Assembly: GCF_000239855.1 (NCBI RefSeq)
Contig: NZ_BADT01000221.1
Location: 1 to 34,983 of the forward strand
DNA length: 34,983 bases
Source: Pseudoalteromonas sp. BSi20652
GTDB lineage: Bacteria; Pseudomonadota; Gammaproteobacteria; Enterobacterales; Alteromonadaceae
Reading direction: 5' to 3'
Part shown: one piece after another, positions 8,522-17,985 of the stretch
How the letters are laid out: the number at the start of each line of letters is the position of its first letter
How positions within the stretch are numbered: the first letter of the stretch is position 1
Translations under genes and position numbers: made by a program
Notes under the pieces: generated by a model
Told to the model about the DNA's origin: nothing
What the model saw: only the letters and a program-made list of their open reading frames with translations
Databases searched by the model: none

Positions 8522-10237
8522 CTACCTAAAAGGCTTAATCGCAAAATTTTCACGTCTACGAGTTAAATTAGGATTATATGCAGGGTCGTTAGCAATAAAA
8601 TCACACCACGTAGTTTGCAAGTAATTAAGCTCAGCATTAAAGCGCCGCACTTTTTCAGGCGTATCTTCGTGCCCGCGCGATACAGACTCATGATGGTACA
8701 AAACAGCCTCTGCACAATATAGGTTACGCTTGCCTAGTTGCAGTACTTTTAAACAAAAATCAACATCATTAAAAGCAATTGCTAGCTTTTCTTCGTTCAA
8801 ACCACCCACAGCCCAAAAGTCATCAGTCTTAACAAGCAAACATGCAGCGGTCACCGCACTGTAATTTTGGCTCGCCACCAAGCGGTTCATATAACCATAA
8901 TGATCGCTTGGGAAATACTTATGCCCGTGCCCGGCGCCACCACCATAGCCCAATACCACACCCGCATGCTGAATACGATTATCTGAATACAATAACTTTG
9001 CACCAACACAACCAATATCATCGCGCATAACATGGCTAACCATGTTTAATAACCAGTCAGGCTCAATCACTTCAATATCGTTATTAACGAGTGCAAGTAC
9101 TTCGCCTTTAGCATGCTTTGCCGCAAAATTATTTATAGCTGAATAGTTAAATTCGGCCGCGTAATTAAACACGGTTATTTTTGAATGCGTGCTTAACTGT
9201 TTAAAATAATTAATGCACCCTGGGTCATCAGAGCCATTATCAATAAGTAAAATTTCGTAGTTAGAATAAGTGGTTTTATCTAAAATTGACTCTATACAAC
9301 TTTTTACTAATGCCAACCCATTTCGAGTAGGAATAATAATAGATACCAAGGGGTCGTAACGTAAATGCCAGCGCAAATAAAGTGCAGGTAATGGTGAAGG
9401 AATAACATCTGCAACGTCTTTATACGCCACCGTTAGCTGATCTTTAGCTTGGCTAAAATGAGCATCTCCTTCGGGGCGAAATAACAGCACCTGTGGTATG
9501 TGCACAACCTCATGCTTAACGCCACTGAGATAATACTCGCACAGCCAAATACTCACTGTATTTAAATTAAGAAAATGCGCTTTAGCTGTTAGATCAGCCA
9601 AACTTTTAACATATAAGCCCGAGCTTATATAGCCATTAGTTAACTGTAAATCGGGGTTCCAATCAGGTTTGAAATCTGGAAACTGCCTTTTATTATCATC
9701 AGTAATTGTATCGGTATCAACGTAGGCTAACTGAGTATCATCTTGTAACGTAGTTGCTAATACATAGCCCAAATGGCGATGTAAAACATCACCTTCATAC
9801 ACTATAAAACACGCTTTAGCCGCTAATAAAGGCTTTACATGCTCATCATTAAAATGAGTAATAACATTAAAATCACGTCTCGCATGCTCTCTTAAAAAAG
9901 TAATCACTCTTTCTTTGCAGCGTGCATCGCACCATATTATAAGCTCATCAAAAGCAGTGTATTGTTCGTTAACACTTTTTAAAGTGGCCAGTAACTTAGC
10001 GGAAGTAAAATCAACAACGAAAATTAGCAGCACACAGTTAAAAGCCTTAACATCGGGCTGCCCCGCCATTAACCTAGCTAACTGTAAACCATGCTCATTT
10101 TGATAGTCTTGATAAGAGCGCTCAAGCTCTTCAATTGTTTGTAACTGATAAAGCAAACCACTTTTATGTAAGTTACTACTGTATGCAGCAACCAACTTAG
10201 GGTTTTGTTTTAACTTATTAAGCAGTAACTCTGGCAT
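8522..10237 (-). CDS. Tandem-domain GT2 glycosyltransferase
   Basis: A 571-residue protein with two GT-A-like domains. The first (about 65-260) has LLIFVVDFTSAKLLATL, an AYVDTDTITDD acidic motif and the segment PDFKPDWNPDLQLTNGYISSGLYV, typical of the first domain of large polysaccharide-assembly transferases. The second (about 297-545) is a clear GT2: VSIIIPTRNGLALVKSCIESI, LLIDNGSDDPG, VNNDIEVIEPDWL as metal-binding motif, GYGGGAGHGHKYF, and FNDVDFCLKVLQLGKRN. Such tandem enzymes often add two different sugars or make alternating linkages. It starts at an ATG, 63 bases after the split sulfotransferase. The product glycan is unknown. Confidence 0.88.
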   Translation of the reverse strand: MPELLLNKLKQNPKLVAAYSSNLHKSGLLYQLQTIEELERSYQDYQNEHGLQLARLMAGQPDVKAFNCVLLIFVVDFTSAKLLATLKSVNEQYTAFDELIIWCDARCKERVITFLREHARRDFNVITHFNDEHVKPLLAAKACFIVYEGDVLHRHLGYVLATTLQDDTQLAYVDTDTITDDNKRQFPDFKPDWNPDLQLTNGYISSGLYVKSLADLTAKAHFLNLNTVSIWLCEYYLSGVKHEVVHIPQVLLFRPEGDAHFSQAKDQLTVAYKDVADVIPSPLPALYLRWHLRYDPLVSIIIPTRNGLALVKSCIESILDKTTYSNYEILLIDNGSDDPGCINYFKQLSTHSKITVFNYAAEFNYSAINNFAAKHAKGEVLALVNNDIEVIEPDWLLNMVSHVMRDDIGCVGAKLLYSDNRIQHAGVVLGYGGGAGHGHKYFPSDHYGYMNRLVASQNYSAVTAACLLVKTDDFWAVGGLNEEKLAIAFNDVDFCLKVLQLGKRNLYCAEAVLYHHESVSRGHEDTPEKVRRFNAELNYLQTTWCDFIANDPAYNPNLTRRRENFAIKPFR

Positions 10238-10300
10238 AAAACCAATTAATGCTTTAATTATTTTATAAGTATTTTTCTTATTATTTGCACTTATAACTCA

Positions 10301-11649
10301 TTATTTGTTATGTGTTGCATTATCGATCTTACGTTCATAATAGTTAATTTTATTATTAATTAGTGGCCCGTTTGGTCTTAATTTTTGAGCTCTCTTCATA
10401 AACACATAAGCTAAACCAATATCATGGTTTTTTTCTGCTAAAAAGGCTAACTCTCTTAAAATATCAACATCACTTACATCGCTACCTAATCTTAATTTGG
10501 CTCTTAGGCGATCGATATCATCAGACGATGATAACGTAAATGGTAACTCAGCAGAATAAGCCGGCTTACCCAAAAGGCGTTTAACAAAATTTAAAATTTT
10601 AACTTTGAACATAGAACGGTCTGAAACCTCAGATAATTTATACTTTTTAATAAAAGCCTGTCCATACTTGTTTGTAAAGCAAGAGCGATAACTCGACAGG
10701 TAAAGCGCGTAGCATATAGATTTATATAAATCAGGGTTTTGTTGATTTATATAATCAGCAACCTTTATAAAATCATCTAATTCTAAACACTGATTTTTAA
10801 AATCTTTTTGCTTTGTATCCTGTACTTCCTCTAAAAGCTGCTCACAACCAAAAATACTACATTTATTGGTTAATTCTTTTAAAAAATCGGTAGCCTGAAG
10901 TTTATATAAATCAAAAGTTTGTGGATTGATAAGAGAGAAGCCAATAGAAGGCGACCCAAAAGCCTGTAATACTTTATCAGCTTTCAAAGCCACATCTGGG
11001 GAGCAAAATTGGTTTAACCACCGCTTAAACTCCAGTGCCTCAAAAGAGTATGAAGGGTTTATATTAACCATAGTACTACTTGGGGGCTGAATGTTTAAAA
11101 TGCTATAAAAATCATCAACAATAGTCCCACCATAAAATGCACTTTTACTGTAAGAACGTAAAATAAACCTATCAGAACCCAACTCATCAACCAATTTTTT
11201 AAGTTTAGTTAAATAAAACATAGGTAATTTAGCGGGCTTTTTAATAGGGTCTACTTTATGATGGCGCTTAACCGATTGATTGTATAAAGACTCAAAGCTA
11301 TCGAGCGGGTTACGAATATAAGCAATAAACTGAGCATCAGGAAAAAGAGTAACTACTTCACCGATTTTTTCAAAAAAAACTCAGAGCTTAATAACAATGT
11401 ATGCAAACCACGCTTTTTACACTCAGCCAAAAGGGCCACTACCTTAGCACTTCTCACTACACGACCACTTGACGTGTTCTCATAAATACTATTTAAATTT
11501 CCTGAGCTAATTCCATTTATATCAGTGGTATGCTTTGGGTAATAAATGCCATTTTCAGCTAACCGTTTTGAGTCTCGTTGTAATGAAAACTGTATTGCTG
11601 ACGTACCTGTTTTAGGAGGTCCTATATGTATAATTACTTTAATTGTCAT
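10301..11649 (-). pseudogene. PAPS-type sulfotransferase, split by a frameshift at an 8-base homopolymer
   Basis: Sulfotransferases move sulfate from PAPS to a sugar or other acceptor. The 5' part (ATG 11649) has the PAPS 5'-phosphosulfate loop HIGPPKTGTSAIQ and runs to LLLSSEFF, where it leaves frame at T8 on the coding strand (plus-strand A8, 11372-11379) and stops at 11353. The other frame continues EKIGEVVTLFPDAQFIAYIR, then NPLDSFESLYNQ (the 3'-phosphate site), and runs through to 10301. A run of 9 (or 6) T would give one protein of about 449 residues, so this is one gene with a one-base deletion. The C-terminal 80 residues form a helical TPR-like module ending LAYVFMKRAQKLRPNGPLI, matching the C-terminus of the next gene upstream. 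It may be sequence error, decay or phase variation. Confidence 0.88.
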
Positions 11650-11794
11650 CAATAAATTCCAAGTAGTAACTTAGCTGTGCTTTCAATTACCACTTAATTA
11701 TGTACTAACTTGTTTTGTATAAAGCCTGCAACTCTTTAAGTATTGCTTAGCCACTTAACAAAAAATTATGCAAATATAAATTAATGCATTTAAA

Positions 11795-13039
11795 TTAATT
11801 AATAATTTGTGCTTCATACTGAGATACTTTATGAGAAATTAGGTTACCACCAGGTCGAAACCTAGATGCTATTCTCATAAGTTCTAAGGATACGTTAAGG
11901 TCAACACCCTCAAAGGATATTGCAATATCTCTAAATTTATTTATCAAAGGCTCATCGATTATATTTAGATAATCAATACTCTTGATTCTTTTATGGAATG
12001 AGGAAAAAATCGAAGTCCCTTTAAGAACTTTATAATAAGTATCCACATCCTTTAATAACTCCTCATCAGTTATATCAAGAATTTCTAAAGCACTAATTTT
12101 TACGTCTTCACGTATTTTATTTAGCATACCAGCTAAATTACAATACTTTATAAACTCATCCAAACTATCATGATAGCTTTTTAGGTGTGATTCAGGAACA
12201 TCAAGATATGATAATTTAGCCTTTTTAGTTATGCCATCTCTGTTTTTCTTAACCCTCGAAGTCGATTCAGGGTTTTGCCTTAGTAATAATGCTAAATATT
12301 CACACTCAGAACGAACCATTCGGTGAAGTATGTAAGCATTTTGATTAATGTTAAAGCTTGGTGCAGCTAATTCTCTATACTTACCTTTTTCAAAGGTATC
12401 TCCACTAGCATCTATATGAGAGGCATTATAGTTAGATTTGAGCAAAGGAACATGTAATGTAAACTTCCTCATATTTTCATAAGTACACCGGGTTATGATA
12501 GTTTTTACTTGGGGAGTAACATAATGACCCTTGTTAACAAAAGGAGCTGAAAACTCCTCTTCATCAACCTCCTGACAAGCCCAGTGAATTGACAATTTAC
12601 TAGCAAAATCAAAAGAGTTAACAAACTGTTTTATATCCTTTTTAAAGCAAGTAGGATAAAAAAATTCATCAGCATCCACACTTAAACAGTGAGTAATACT
12701 TGGGTCTTTAAATGCCTCATTTGCTAAAAAACTAAAAGATAGCCGTTGCATATTTGGGTTTATCCCTGTTTTATCAGCGTCTTTATCTATCCAGTCAGTA
12801 ATAAAGTATTCTACATTGTCATATTTTGAACATATTAGATCCAAAACCTCTATAGTTTTGTCTGTAGTACGATTTATAGCTAAATAAATTTTTTTAAAAC
12901 CGAAATACTGATAATGGTGTACCCACTCATGAATATAGGCCGATTCATCTTTTATAACAGCAATAACAGCAACATCTTTGCATATAGTAGCGTCTTGTTG
13001 CGTATTTTTAAAAAGTGATGAGACTTTTTTTAAACTCAT
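11795..13039 (-). CDS. GT2-like glycosyltransferase (Glyco_tranf_2_4 / GT92-like)
   Basis: A 414-residue predicted glycosyltransferase. After a short basic N-terminus come DVAVIAVIKDESAYIHEWV, YLAINRTTDKTIEVL, YFITDWIDKDADKTGINPN and the acidic HCLSVDADEFFYPTCF near residue 130, the hallmark of this family (the DADEF metal site). Later conserved segments are IHWACQEVDEEEF and NAYILHRMVRSECEYLALLLR. The last 30 residues (LNVSLELMRIASRFRPGGNL and following) match the C-terminus of the neighbouring sulfotransferase. The ATG is at 13039, 6 bases past the upstream sulfotransferase stop, with a GTGAG element before it. About 140 bases without a gene follow. Members act on surface glycans; the acceptor is unknown. 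Confidence 0.8.
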   Translation of the reverse strand: MSLKKVSSLFKNTQQDATICKDVAVIAVIKDESAYIHEWVHHYQYFGFKKIYLAINRTTDKTIEVLDLICSKYDNVEYFITDWIDKDADKTGINPNMQRLSFSFLANEAFKDPSITHCLSVDADEFFYPTCFKKDIKQFVNSFDFASKLSIHWACQEVDEEEFSAPFVNKGHYVTPQVKTIITRCTYENMRKFTLHVPLLKSNYNASHIDASGDTFEKGKYRELAAPSFNINQNAYILHRMVRSECEYLALLLRQNPESTSRVKKNRDGITKKAKLSYLDVPESHLKSYHDSLDEFIKYCNLAGMLNKIREDVKISALEILDITDEELLKDVDTYYKVLKGTSIFSSFHKRIKSIDYLNIIDEPLINKFRDIAISFEGVDLNVSLELMRIASRFRPGGNLISHKVSQYEAQIIN

Positions 13040-13045
13040 AATGGC

Positions 13046-14023
13046 TCACTTATCTAATATTACTTTAATTATAGTTTTTATAGCGTGATTAGCTAAATCC
13101 TCATTCCACTCATCAGAAGCTTTCTCGTTATAAAAGTCAAAAGACTCTGAAAATATACTTTCATTTTCACTACTTATTTTAAACCGTTGGTTAAGCGCAA
13201 CATTAGAGGCTCTAAAATTAGAATAAAAATCGATAGCCGTACTGCGCGCAGGCCGCATCACGTATGAGTCACCTAGTTCATTAATTATTTTTTGAAAAAT
13301 AGCATCATTGCGCTTAACGCCCGTAGAGCGCAAAATGTGAGCGACTTTTACATGTAATATACCCAAACTTACATTAGCGTCATTCACATTTATATCGTTT
13401 TGAGAAAATGGAACTTTTAAAAAATCAAGAAAATCACTCACTACACAATTATTTTTTAGCTCTAGCCTATCAAATACCTTAAAGGTAATATTTTCATCAC
13501 CAAAAACATCTCCCCACATGGCAAAATGATCATAGTAATTTAAATACGAATTAGCATTTTTGTCTAAACTAGGAAATGCTTTATTATCGCCTTTAAAATA
13601 ATGCCCTTCTGCTTCCCAGCTTTTAGCTCTTTGCTGATAGTGCGACAAAGCTTGTCGGTCTTGTCGCCTAATATAAATAAGGATTTTTATAGAAGAAAAG
13701 TGCGCGCCTAAAGAGACTTTAAACTGCTCTAATTGCTCTTTATCATGTATCCATGAAAAACATTCTGAGGACATTACAACACGTTTACCGGTGCACTTTT
13801 TTAAATTTATAGCCAGCTGCTCTTTTATAAAAACAGACCCATGCTTAATTTTTGAATGATCAAAATAATAAGTTTGGTTTACTTGAACTGCACTTTTACC
13901 ATTTTCAATAAAAAATGGAGTCACACTATTCTTTTTTAAAAAGCGCTGATTATTGTACATCCAGCTTTGAACTGTCGATGTACCGGTTTTGTGCGCCCCA
14001 ATATGTAACGTTAACTCTCGCAT
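13046..14023 (-). CDS. PAPS-dependent sulfotransferase-family protein
   Basis: 325 residues with the sulfotransferase P-loop at the extreme N-terminus (LTLHIGAHKTGTSTVQSWM), which binds the 5'-phosphosulfate of PAPS. The strand-helix RVVMSSECFSWIHD follows, and then the 3'-phosphate site ILIYIRRQDRQALSHYQQ near residue 115. Late segments such as NVSLGILHVKVAHIL and MRPARSTAIDFYSNF are typical of bacterial carbohydrate sulfotransferases. A good GGAG ribosome site precedes the ATG at 14023. It is followed after 6 bases by the DADEFF glycosyltransferase, so it is co-expressed with it. It probably sulfates a sugar of the glycan built here; the position of sulfation is unknown. Confidence 0.87.
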   Translation of the reverse strand: MRELTLHIGAHKTGTSTVQSWMYNNQRFLKKNSVTPFFIENGKSAVQVNQTYYFDHSKIKHGSVFIKEQLAINLKKCTGKRVVMSSECFSWIHDKEQLEQFKVSLGAHFSSIKILIYIRRQDRQALSHYQQRAKSWEAEGHYFKGDNKAFPSLDKNANSYLNYYDHFAMWGDVFGDENITFKVFDRLELKNNCVVSDFLDFLKVPFSQNDINVNDANVSLGILHVKVAHILRSTGVKRNDAIFQKIINELGDSYVMRPARSTAIDFYSNFRASNVALNQRFKISSENESIFSESFDFYNEKASDEWNEDLANHAIKTIIKVILDK

Positions 14024-14069
14024 TGCTTGGTCTCCGGCAACGATAAATTATATTCGTAAAAATTAAATA

Positions 14070-15245
14070 CTATAAAACAGTCGCTAAGCATTTATCTAAA
14101 TTATTAATAGAGACTTTCCATTCAATGGAGTTATTTTTTTGAAATATATTATTAGTTGAAGTGTTGTAGCCATATGTTTTATGCCCACATATTAAATCTG
14201 TATTAACTTGATGGTTAATACCAGGGTTTATTTTCATAATCGGTAAACAAGTAATGCCTAAAGTTTTTGCAGGGTTGGGTATAAAAAAGGAATTTTGCAA
14301 ACCAGAGCCAGGACTACCAGCAATAAAATTGGTGGTTGAAAGTGCCTTCTGCATATCAATTTGAGAAAGATCCTCGGGCACTATAATTTCAAACCCTATT
14401 GAGCGAAAGTAAGACTCAACTTCATCCTCATTCAGTAGTATTCGGCCTTGTATCGGCGCTTTTACCGCTCGTCGACTCAAGTAAACTCGCTTGTTACTAA
14501 CAATGCTATTTTTATTCTCGTAACCTGCCATCATTTTATTCAAATGTAACCAAACTAAACGAGCTTCATCAGTTAGGTAGCAGTTGCCATCACTAATAGA
14601 AATACCTGACTCAGGAACAATTATATGCTCAAACGTTGTTGGCTTTTTAATAAAAACAATATTGTCGCGGTTTATACCTAACACGGCTAAATACTGCATC
14701 ATATTAGAATTCAAAAAAGCATTTTTTTGCTGCTCATTAAAATTTTCAAATACGTGGTATACAAATTTAGTATTTTTATTTACTAAGCTAGGCTTTTTTA
14801 ATGCAAGCCAAAAACGCGTGACTCCCTCCTGAATAAAATGCCCATAATGAGGGTTTAGCATGCCCATGTAGTAATAGTTACCTTTCATATGCTCACTAGG
14901 AAAAACGGCCTTGAAAGGATAAACAGGCAACTCAGAATGGTCTTTGTAGCCTTTTAATACTGGTTTGTAATGGTCAGCTATTAAAATTGGGTTTAAATGC
15001 TTGTCATAAGCCCAGTGTTCAAAAAAATAGCTTTTAGGAATATGATGTGTTTCTTTGTAGGGTAAAAAAAGTGGATTCTCTTCAATACAGTAAGTTGGAG
15101 AAAATTTAGTAAACTGCGAGTTATATAAACGCGTTTCAGAGATATCACTTCCGCATATAAAGTTAATATGATTTTTCAGCGCTAAGCTATAATCTAACCG
15201 TGTGCTTATACGTTTTTTTACAGGATCCCAATAATCGTTTTTCAT
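14070..15245 (-). CDS. GT61-family (DUF563) glycosyltransferase
   Basis: About 391 residues of a GT61/DUF563-type transferase. Visible family features are the motif MLNPHYGHFIQEGVTRFW near residue 155 (histidine-containing GHF segment), RVYLSRRAVKAPIQGRILLNEDEVE, and the nucleotide-sugar-side segment FIAGSPGSGLQNSFFIPNP. The ATG at 15245 is chosen because it starts MKNDYWDP 5 bases past the upstream sulfotransferase stop. An in-frame ATG at 15302 would add 19 residues and overlap that gene by 53 bases, so it is less likely but not excluded. A second GT61-type gene lies at 24580. In bacteria this family is linked to capsule and exopolysaccharide synthesis; donor and acceptor are unknown. Confidence 0.8.
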   Translation of the reverse strand: MKNDYWDPVKKRISTRLDYSLALKNHINFICGSDISETRLYNSQFTKFSPTYCIEENPLFLPYKETHHIPKSYFFEHWAYDKHLNPILIADHYKPVLKGYKDHSELPVYPFKAVFPSEHMKGNYYYMGMLNPHYGHFIQEGVTRFWLALKKPSLVNKNTKFVYHVFENFNEQQKNAFLNSNMMQYLAVLGINRDNIVFIKKPTTFEHIIVPESGISISDGNCYLTDEARLVWLHLNKMMAGYENKNSIVSNKRVYLSRRAVKAPIQGRILLNEDEVESYFRSIGFEIIVPEDLSQIDMQKALSTTNFIAGSPGSGLQNSFFIPNPAKTLGITCLPIMKINPGINHQVNTDLICGHKTYGYNTSTNNIFQKNNSIEWKVSINNLDKCLATVL

Positions 15246-15249
15246 AGGT

Positions 15250-16098
15250 TTAGATCCACGTATACCTTGCTGTAAGGCGCTCTTTATCGTGTTTAAAAGC
15301 ATTTCGTACCACTTTAGTTTCTATGCGTTGTTTTACGTTTTTAGCATGCTGCTCTTTGTAGTCTAAAGAATTTAGGTACTTTATAAGCTCTTCTCGCTGC
15401 TGTTTATTGCTACTTACACGGTCAAAGTGTCGCAGCATAGGCGCAATTTCTAGCCGAATGGATTCATTAACCTTATTCTGTAGGCTAATGCTAGCGTCAA
15501 TGTTAAGACCAATAACTTTAAAAAATAGACTTACAAAATTTTGCTTATCTTTATCGTAATCCATCAAAAATACATTTTCATCGCCTATGTGCTTAGCCCA
15601 ATTATCAACTAATAATGGCATTCTTATTTGGGCTAACTCTCTTTCGTAAAACTTAAACATATCTTCGTTGTCAGGAATACCCCAATTGGCTTTAACGGCT
15701 TGTAAAAAAGCAGAAATTAAGTAATCAGTGTAATTTCTCACCGCAACTATAACTTTTACTTCAATACCTTCGCTTTTTGCCTCATTAAGCATATTTGCAA
15801 TATGCTGCGGGTTATCCCTAATTAAAAATTCACTAGATACAACCGTACTACTGTCTCTGTTTTTAGCAAAACTTAAAAGCGATTTCCAATTTTGTTGGTA
15901 ATTCTCAAGCGAAAAACCAGGGTGGTTAGAAGCAAAGTAGTTGCTCGCGCCACCAAATAAACCAAATGGCGAAAAACATGCTTGTAAATTGTTATCAGTA
16001 GAAAGTTTAAAGCCAATATTTTGAATTGCACTCGTTGCTGTTTTCCCTATACCAGGGTGAAAAATTATTGTTTTGGGTTGATTTAAATTTATATTCAT
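15250..16098 (-). CDS. Sulfotransferase-like protein with variant P-loop
   Basis: 282 residues of sulfotransferase fold. The P-loop FHPGIGKTATSAIQNIGF keeps the lysine and the following threonine/serine but has Ala in place of the usual Gly in KTGTS. A VVSSEFLIRD strand follows, and the 3'-phosphate site VKVIVAVRNYTDYLISAFLQ with conserved Arg and Ser is near residue 115. Sequence and length fit bacterial PAPS-dependent sulfotransferases of surface glycans. The ATG at 16098 is 9 bases past the stop of the rhamnan-synthesis-F gene, and the GT61 gene follows after 5 bases, so it is inside a tight operon. Whether the KTATS variant is still active cannot be told from sequence. Confidence 0.78.
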   Translation of the reverse strand: MNINLNQPKTIIFHPGIGKTATSAIQNIGFKLSTDNNLQACFSPFGLFGGASNYFASNHPGFSLENYQQNWKSLLSFAKNRDSSTVVSSEFLIRDNPQHIANMLNEAKSEGIEVKVIVAVRNYTDYLISAFLQAVKANWGIPDNEDMFKFYERELAQIRMPLLVDNWAKHIGDENVFLMDYDKDKQNFVSLFFKVIGLNIDASISLQNKVNESIRLEIAPMLRHFDRVSSNKQQREELIKYLNSLDYKEQHAKNVKQRIETKVVRNAFKHDKERLTARYTWI

Positions 16099-16106
16099 AT
16101 TGTTGT

Positions 16107-17960
16107 CTATTCACCTAAAAACGGGAAGCGCCCAAAGCTACTTATCAGTGGTCCCCATTTTAAAATATGTTGTTCGTTTAATTCATTGCCACCACTAAAT
16201 GGATTATCCCATCCCGCAGCATGCCATTTATCTAATGGATTAAGAATATGCAAATTTTGCAAACCAAAGTCACCTGGTATTTGTGCATCAGCAACCGCAT
16301 TGTCGCCTACATGTATAAAACGTTGACCTTCAGGCAGGCTCTGTTTTATATGCTGCCAAAGTGTGCCATTATCTTTGCGTTTACCGAGTTCGCTCGATAC
16401 TAACAACTCAAAGCCAACACTCACACCAACCTTAGCCAGCATAAGCGCCACTTGTTCGTGGGTGTAATACGTATCAGAGGCAACGGTAACCTGTTTCCCA
16501 CCCAAAATAAGTTCATTGAATAAATCAACCATTTCATCTTTAGGTAAAATCATCTCTAAATCGTAGGCAAATTCTTGCTCAGCATAATTTTTTGCTTGCT
16601 CACTCGTCCAGTTATAACTATTAGCTAAGTGCTCATACGTTTCAAAAATAGTAACATCACCTACAAAGCTTTTTTGCTGCCTGACTTCAAATTCAGCATT
16701 ATTTCGAGTTTTAACAAATTCATGGGCATTACTTACTTTTCCACCTTCAACCAACGATTTACCTAATAATAACTTAGCATAATCTGGGGCATGGTATTTA
16801 CGCCTTACCAGTGTATCAAACACATCAAAACTTATGTGCTCAAACGCACCAAGTTGATGGCGTAAATTCTCTTGATTATTAACGTACTGCGCTAAAATAA
16901 AACTGTCGTCAAATGTTAACTGGCCAGATTTTGGGTAATAAAACAGTTGTTTATACCCATTTTTTTCAGCAAGCAGGCCAAGCATTCGCTCAAGTGCATG
17001 CAATTCAGAGCCATCGTTAGGTAGAGGCTCCGCGGGGAAGTCTTCGTACTTATACTCTTTGTTTAAAAGTTGCTTTAATGCATTAGGCCTTGCCCAAAAC
17101 ATACCACCAGCGGGGTAAGCTAAAAAGTCTTCACTTAGCTCTATATTCCATTCTTTAGCCAGCTTTTGCGCATGAGGCTTATTTTTAAGCCAGTGATTAA
17201 CCCAATCAGGCATCATCCAAAACGAGGTCGGATAATATATTCCACTTTTAGGGTTATCGTTAAAGTGATTAAGCACTTGCTTAATAACGTGCTGATCTTT
17301 TAATAAATACTCACCTAAGTAATCTGCCCACTGGGTTTGCGCGCGCCCTGAGTACAGTGACTTTTTAGAGTGCATATGGCAAAACAAATCATAACTTTGT
17401 AGCTCGCTTGCAAACTCAACAAGCATAGGGCCAAAATTACGACCATGGTTAGGTACCACTTTTACCGTCACGTTATTTACTTTTGCACAAGCTTCGAAAT
17501 CGTTTGTTGCTTTTTTAGCAAGCTCATCACTGGCAACACTTACAAACACATCAACCGGTTGCGGAAATTTAGCTAATGCATCACAGTAATAATCGATAAA
17601 CTCGCCATAAAAAACGTGAAAACACATCGCTATTTTTTGTGGTGTTGGCTCGCCATCAGCTGTACTTTCTATCGCTTTTGGGGACCACTTTTGATTAGCC
17701 GCAAGTGATAAACGACCTTCATGCTGGCCATGATTTAAGTAATGCACTAATGCATGCACGCCCTGTAAATAAATGTCAGTATTACATTTATAATACAGCT
17801 CAGTATCAAAATTTGGGCTTGGGTTAACGCAGCTAAATTTACCCTTATGCAGGTAATCTTCAAACGCTTCAAGTTCACAGCTAAACGTACGGCACTGCTG
17901 TGCGCTATACCACGCGTAATCAAACAAACCGTTTTGCTTAGCATTAGTTAATAAAAACAA
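16107..17960 (-). CDS. Rhamnan-synthesis-F glycosyltransferase fused to a HAD domain
   Basis: The N-terminus has two copies of a short motif ending YLHKGKFS and YLNHGQHEGR (residues about 13-85), common before polysaccharide transferases. Residues about 110-370 are RgpF-like: KIAMCFHVFYGEFIDYY, VVPNHGRNFGPMLVEF, DLFCHMHSKKSLYSG and YPAGGMFWARPNALKQLL. Residues about 375-600 are a HAD hydrolase with intact motifs SFDVFDTLVRR, TVASDTYYT, GKRKDNG and HVGDNAVAD. It ends soon after, at WGPLISSFGRFPFLGE, where relatives usually continue into a further domain; that kind of domain is encoded just upstream at 18126-19207. The first in-frame start is a poor TTG at 17960. The natural start is probably the ATG at 18126, with an indel near 17988 (see next entry), giving about 672 residues. 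Confidence 0.85.
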   Translation of the reverse strand: MFLLTNAKQNGLFDYAWYSAQQCRTFSCELEAFEDYLHKGKFSCVNPSPNFDTELYYKCNTDIYLQGVHALVHYLNHGQHEGRLSLAANQKWSPKAIESTADGEPTPQKIAMCFHVFYGEFIDYYCDALAKFPQPVDVFVSVASDELAKKATNDFEACAKVNNVTVKVVPNHGRNFGPMLVEFASELQSYDLFCHMHSKKSLYSGRAQTQWADYLGEYLLKDQHVIKQVLNHFNDNPKSGIYYPTSFWMMPDWVNHWLKNKPHAQKLAKEWNIELSEDFLAYPAGGMFWARPNALKQLLNKEYKYEDFPAEPLPNDGSELHALERMLGLLAEKNGYKQLFYYPKSGQLTFDDSFILAQYVNNQENLRHQLGAFEHISFDVFDTLVRRKYHAPDYAKLLLGKSLVEGGKVSNAHEFVKTRNNAEFEVRQQKSFVGDVTIFETYEHLANSYNWTSEQAKNYAEQEFAYDLEMILPKDEMVDLFNELILGGKQVTVASDTYYTHEQVALMLAKVGVSVGFELLVSSELGKRKDNGTLWQHIKQSLPEGQRFIHVGDNAVADAQIPGDFGLQNLHILNPLDKWHAAGWDNPFSGGNELNEQHILKWGPLISSFGRFPFLGE

Positions 17961-17985
17961 TGCATCTGTTGCACTATAACTTTTT

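Noticed and set aside
11372-11379. Programmed ribosomal or transcriptional slippage in the split sulfotransferase
   Set aside because: A T-run can slip, but no slippery heptamer with a stimulatory structure was recognised, and similar breaks elsewhere make a simple indel more likely. It is kept only as a phase-variation possibility.
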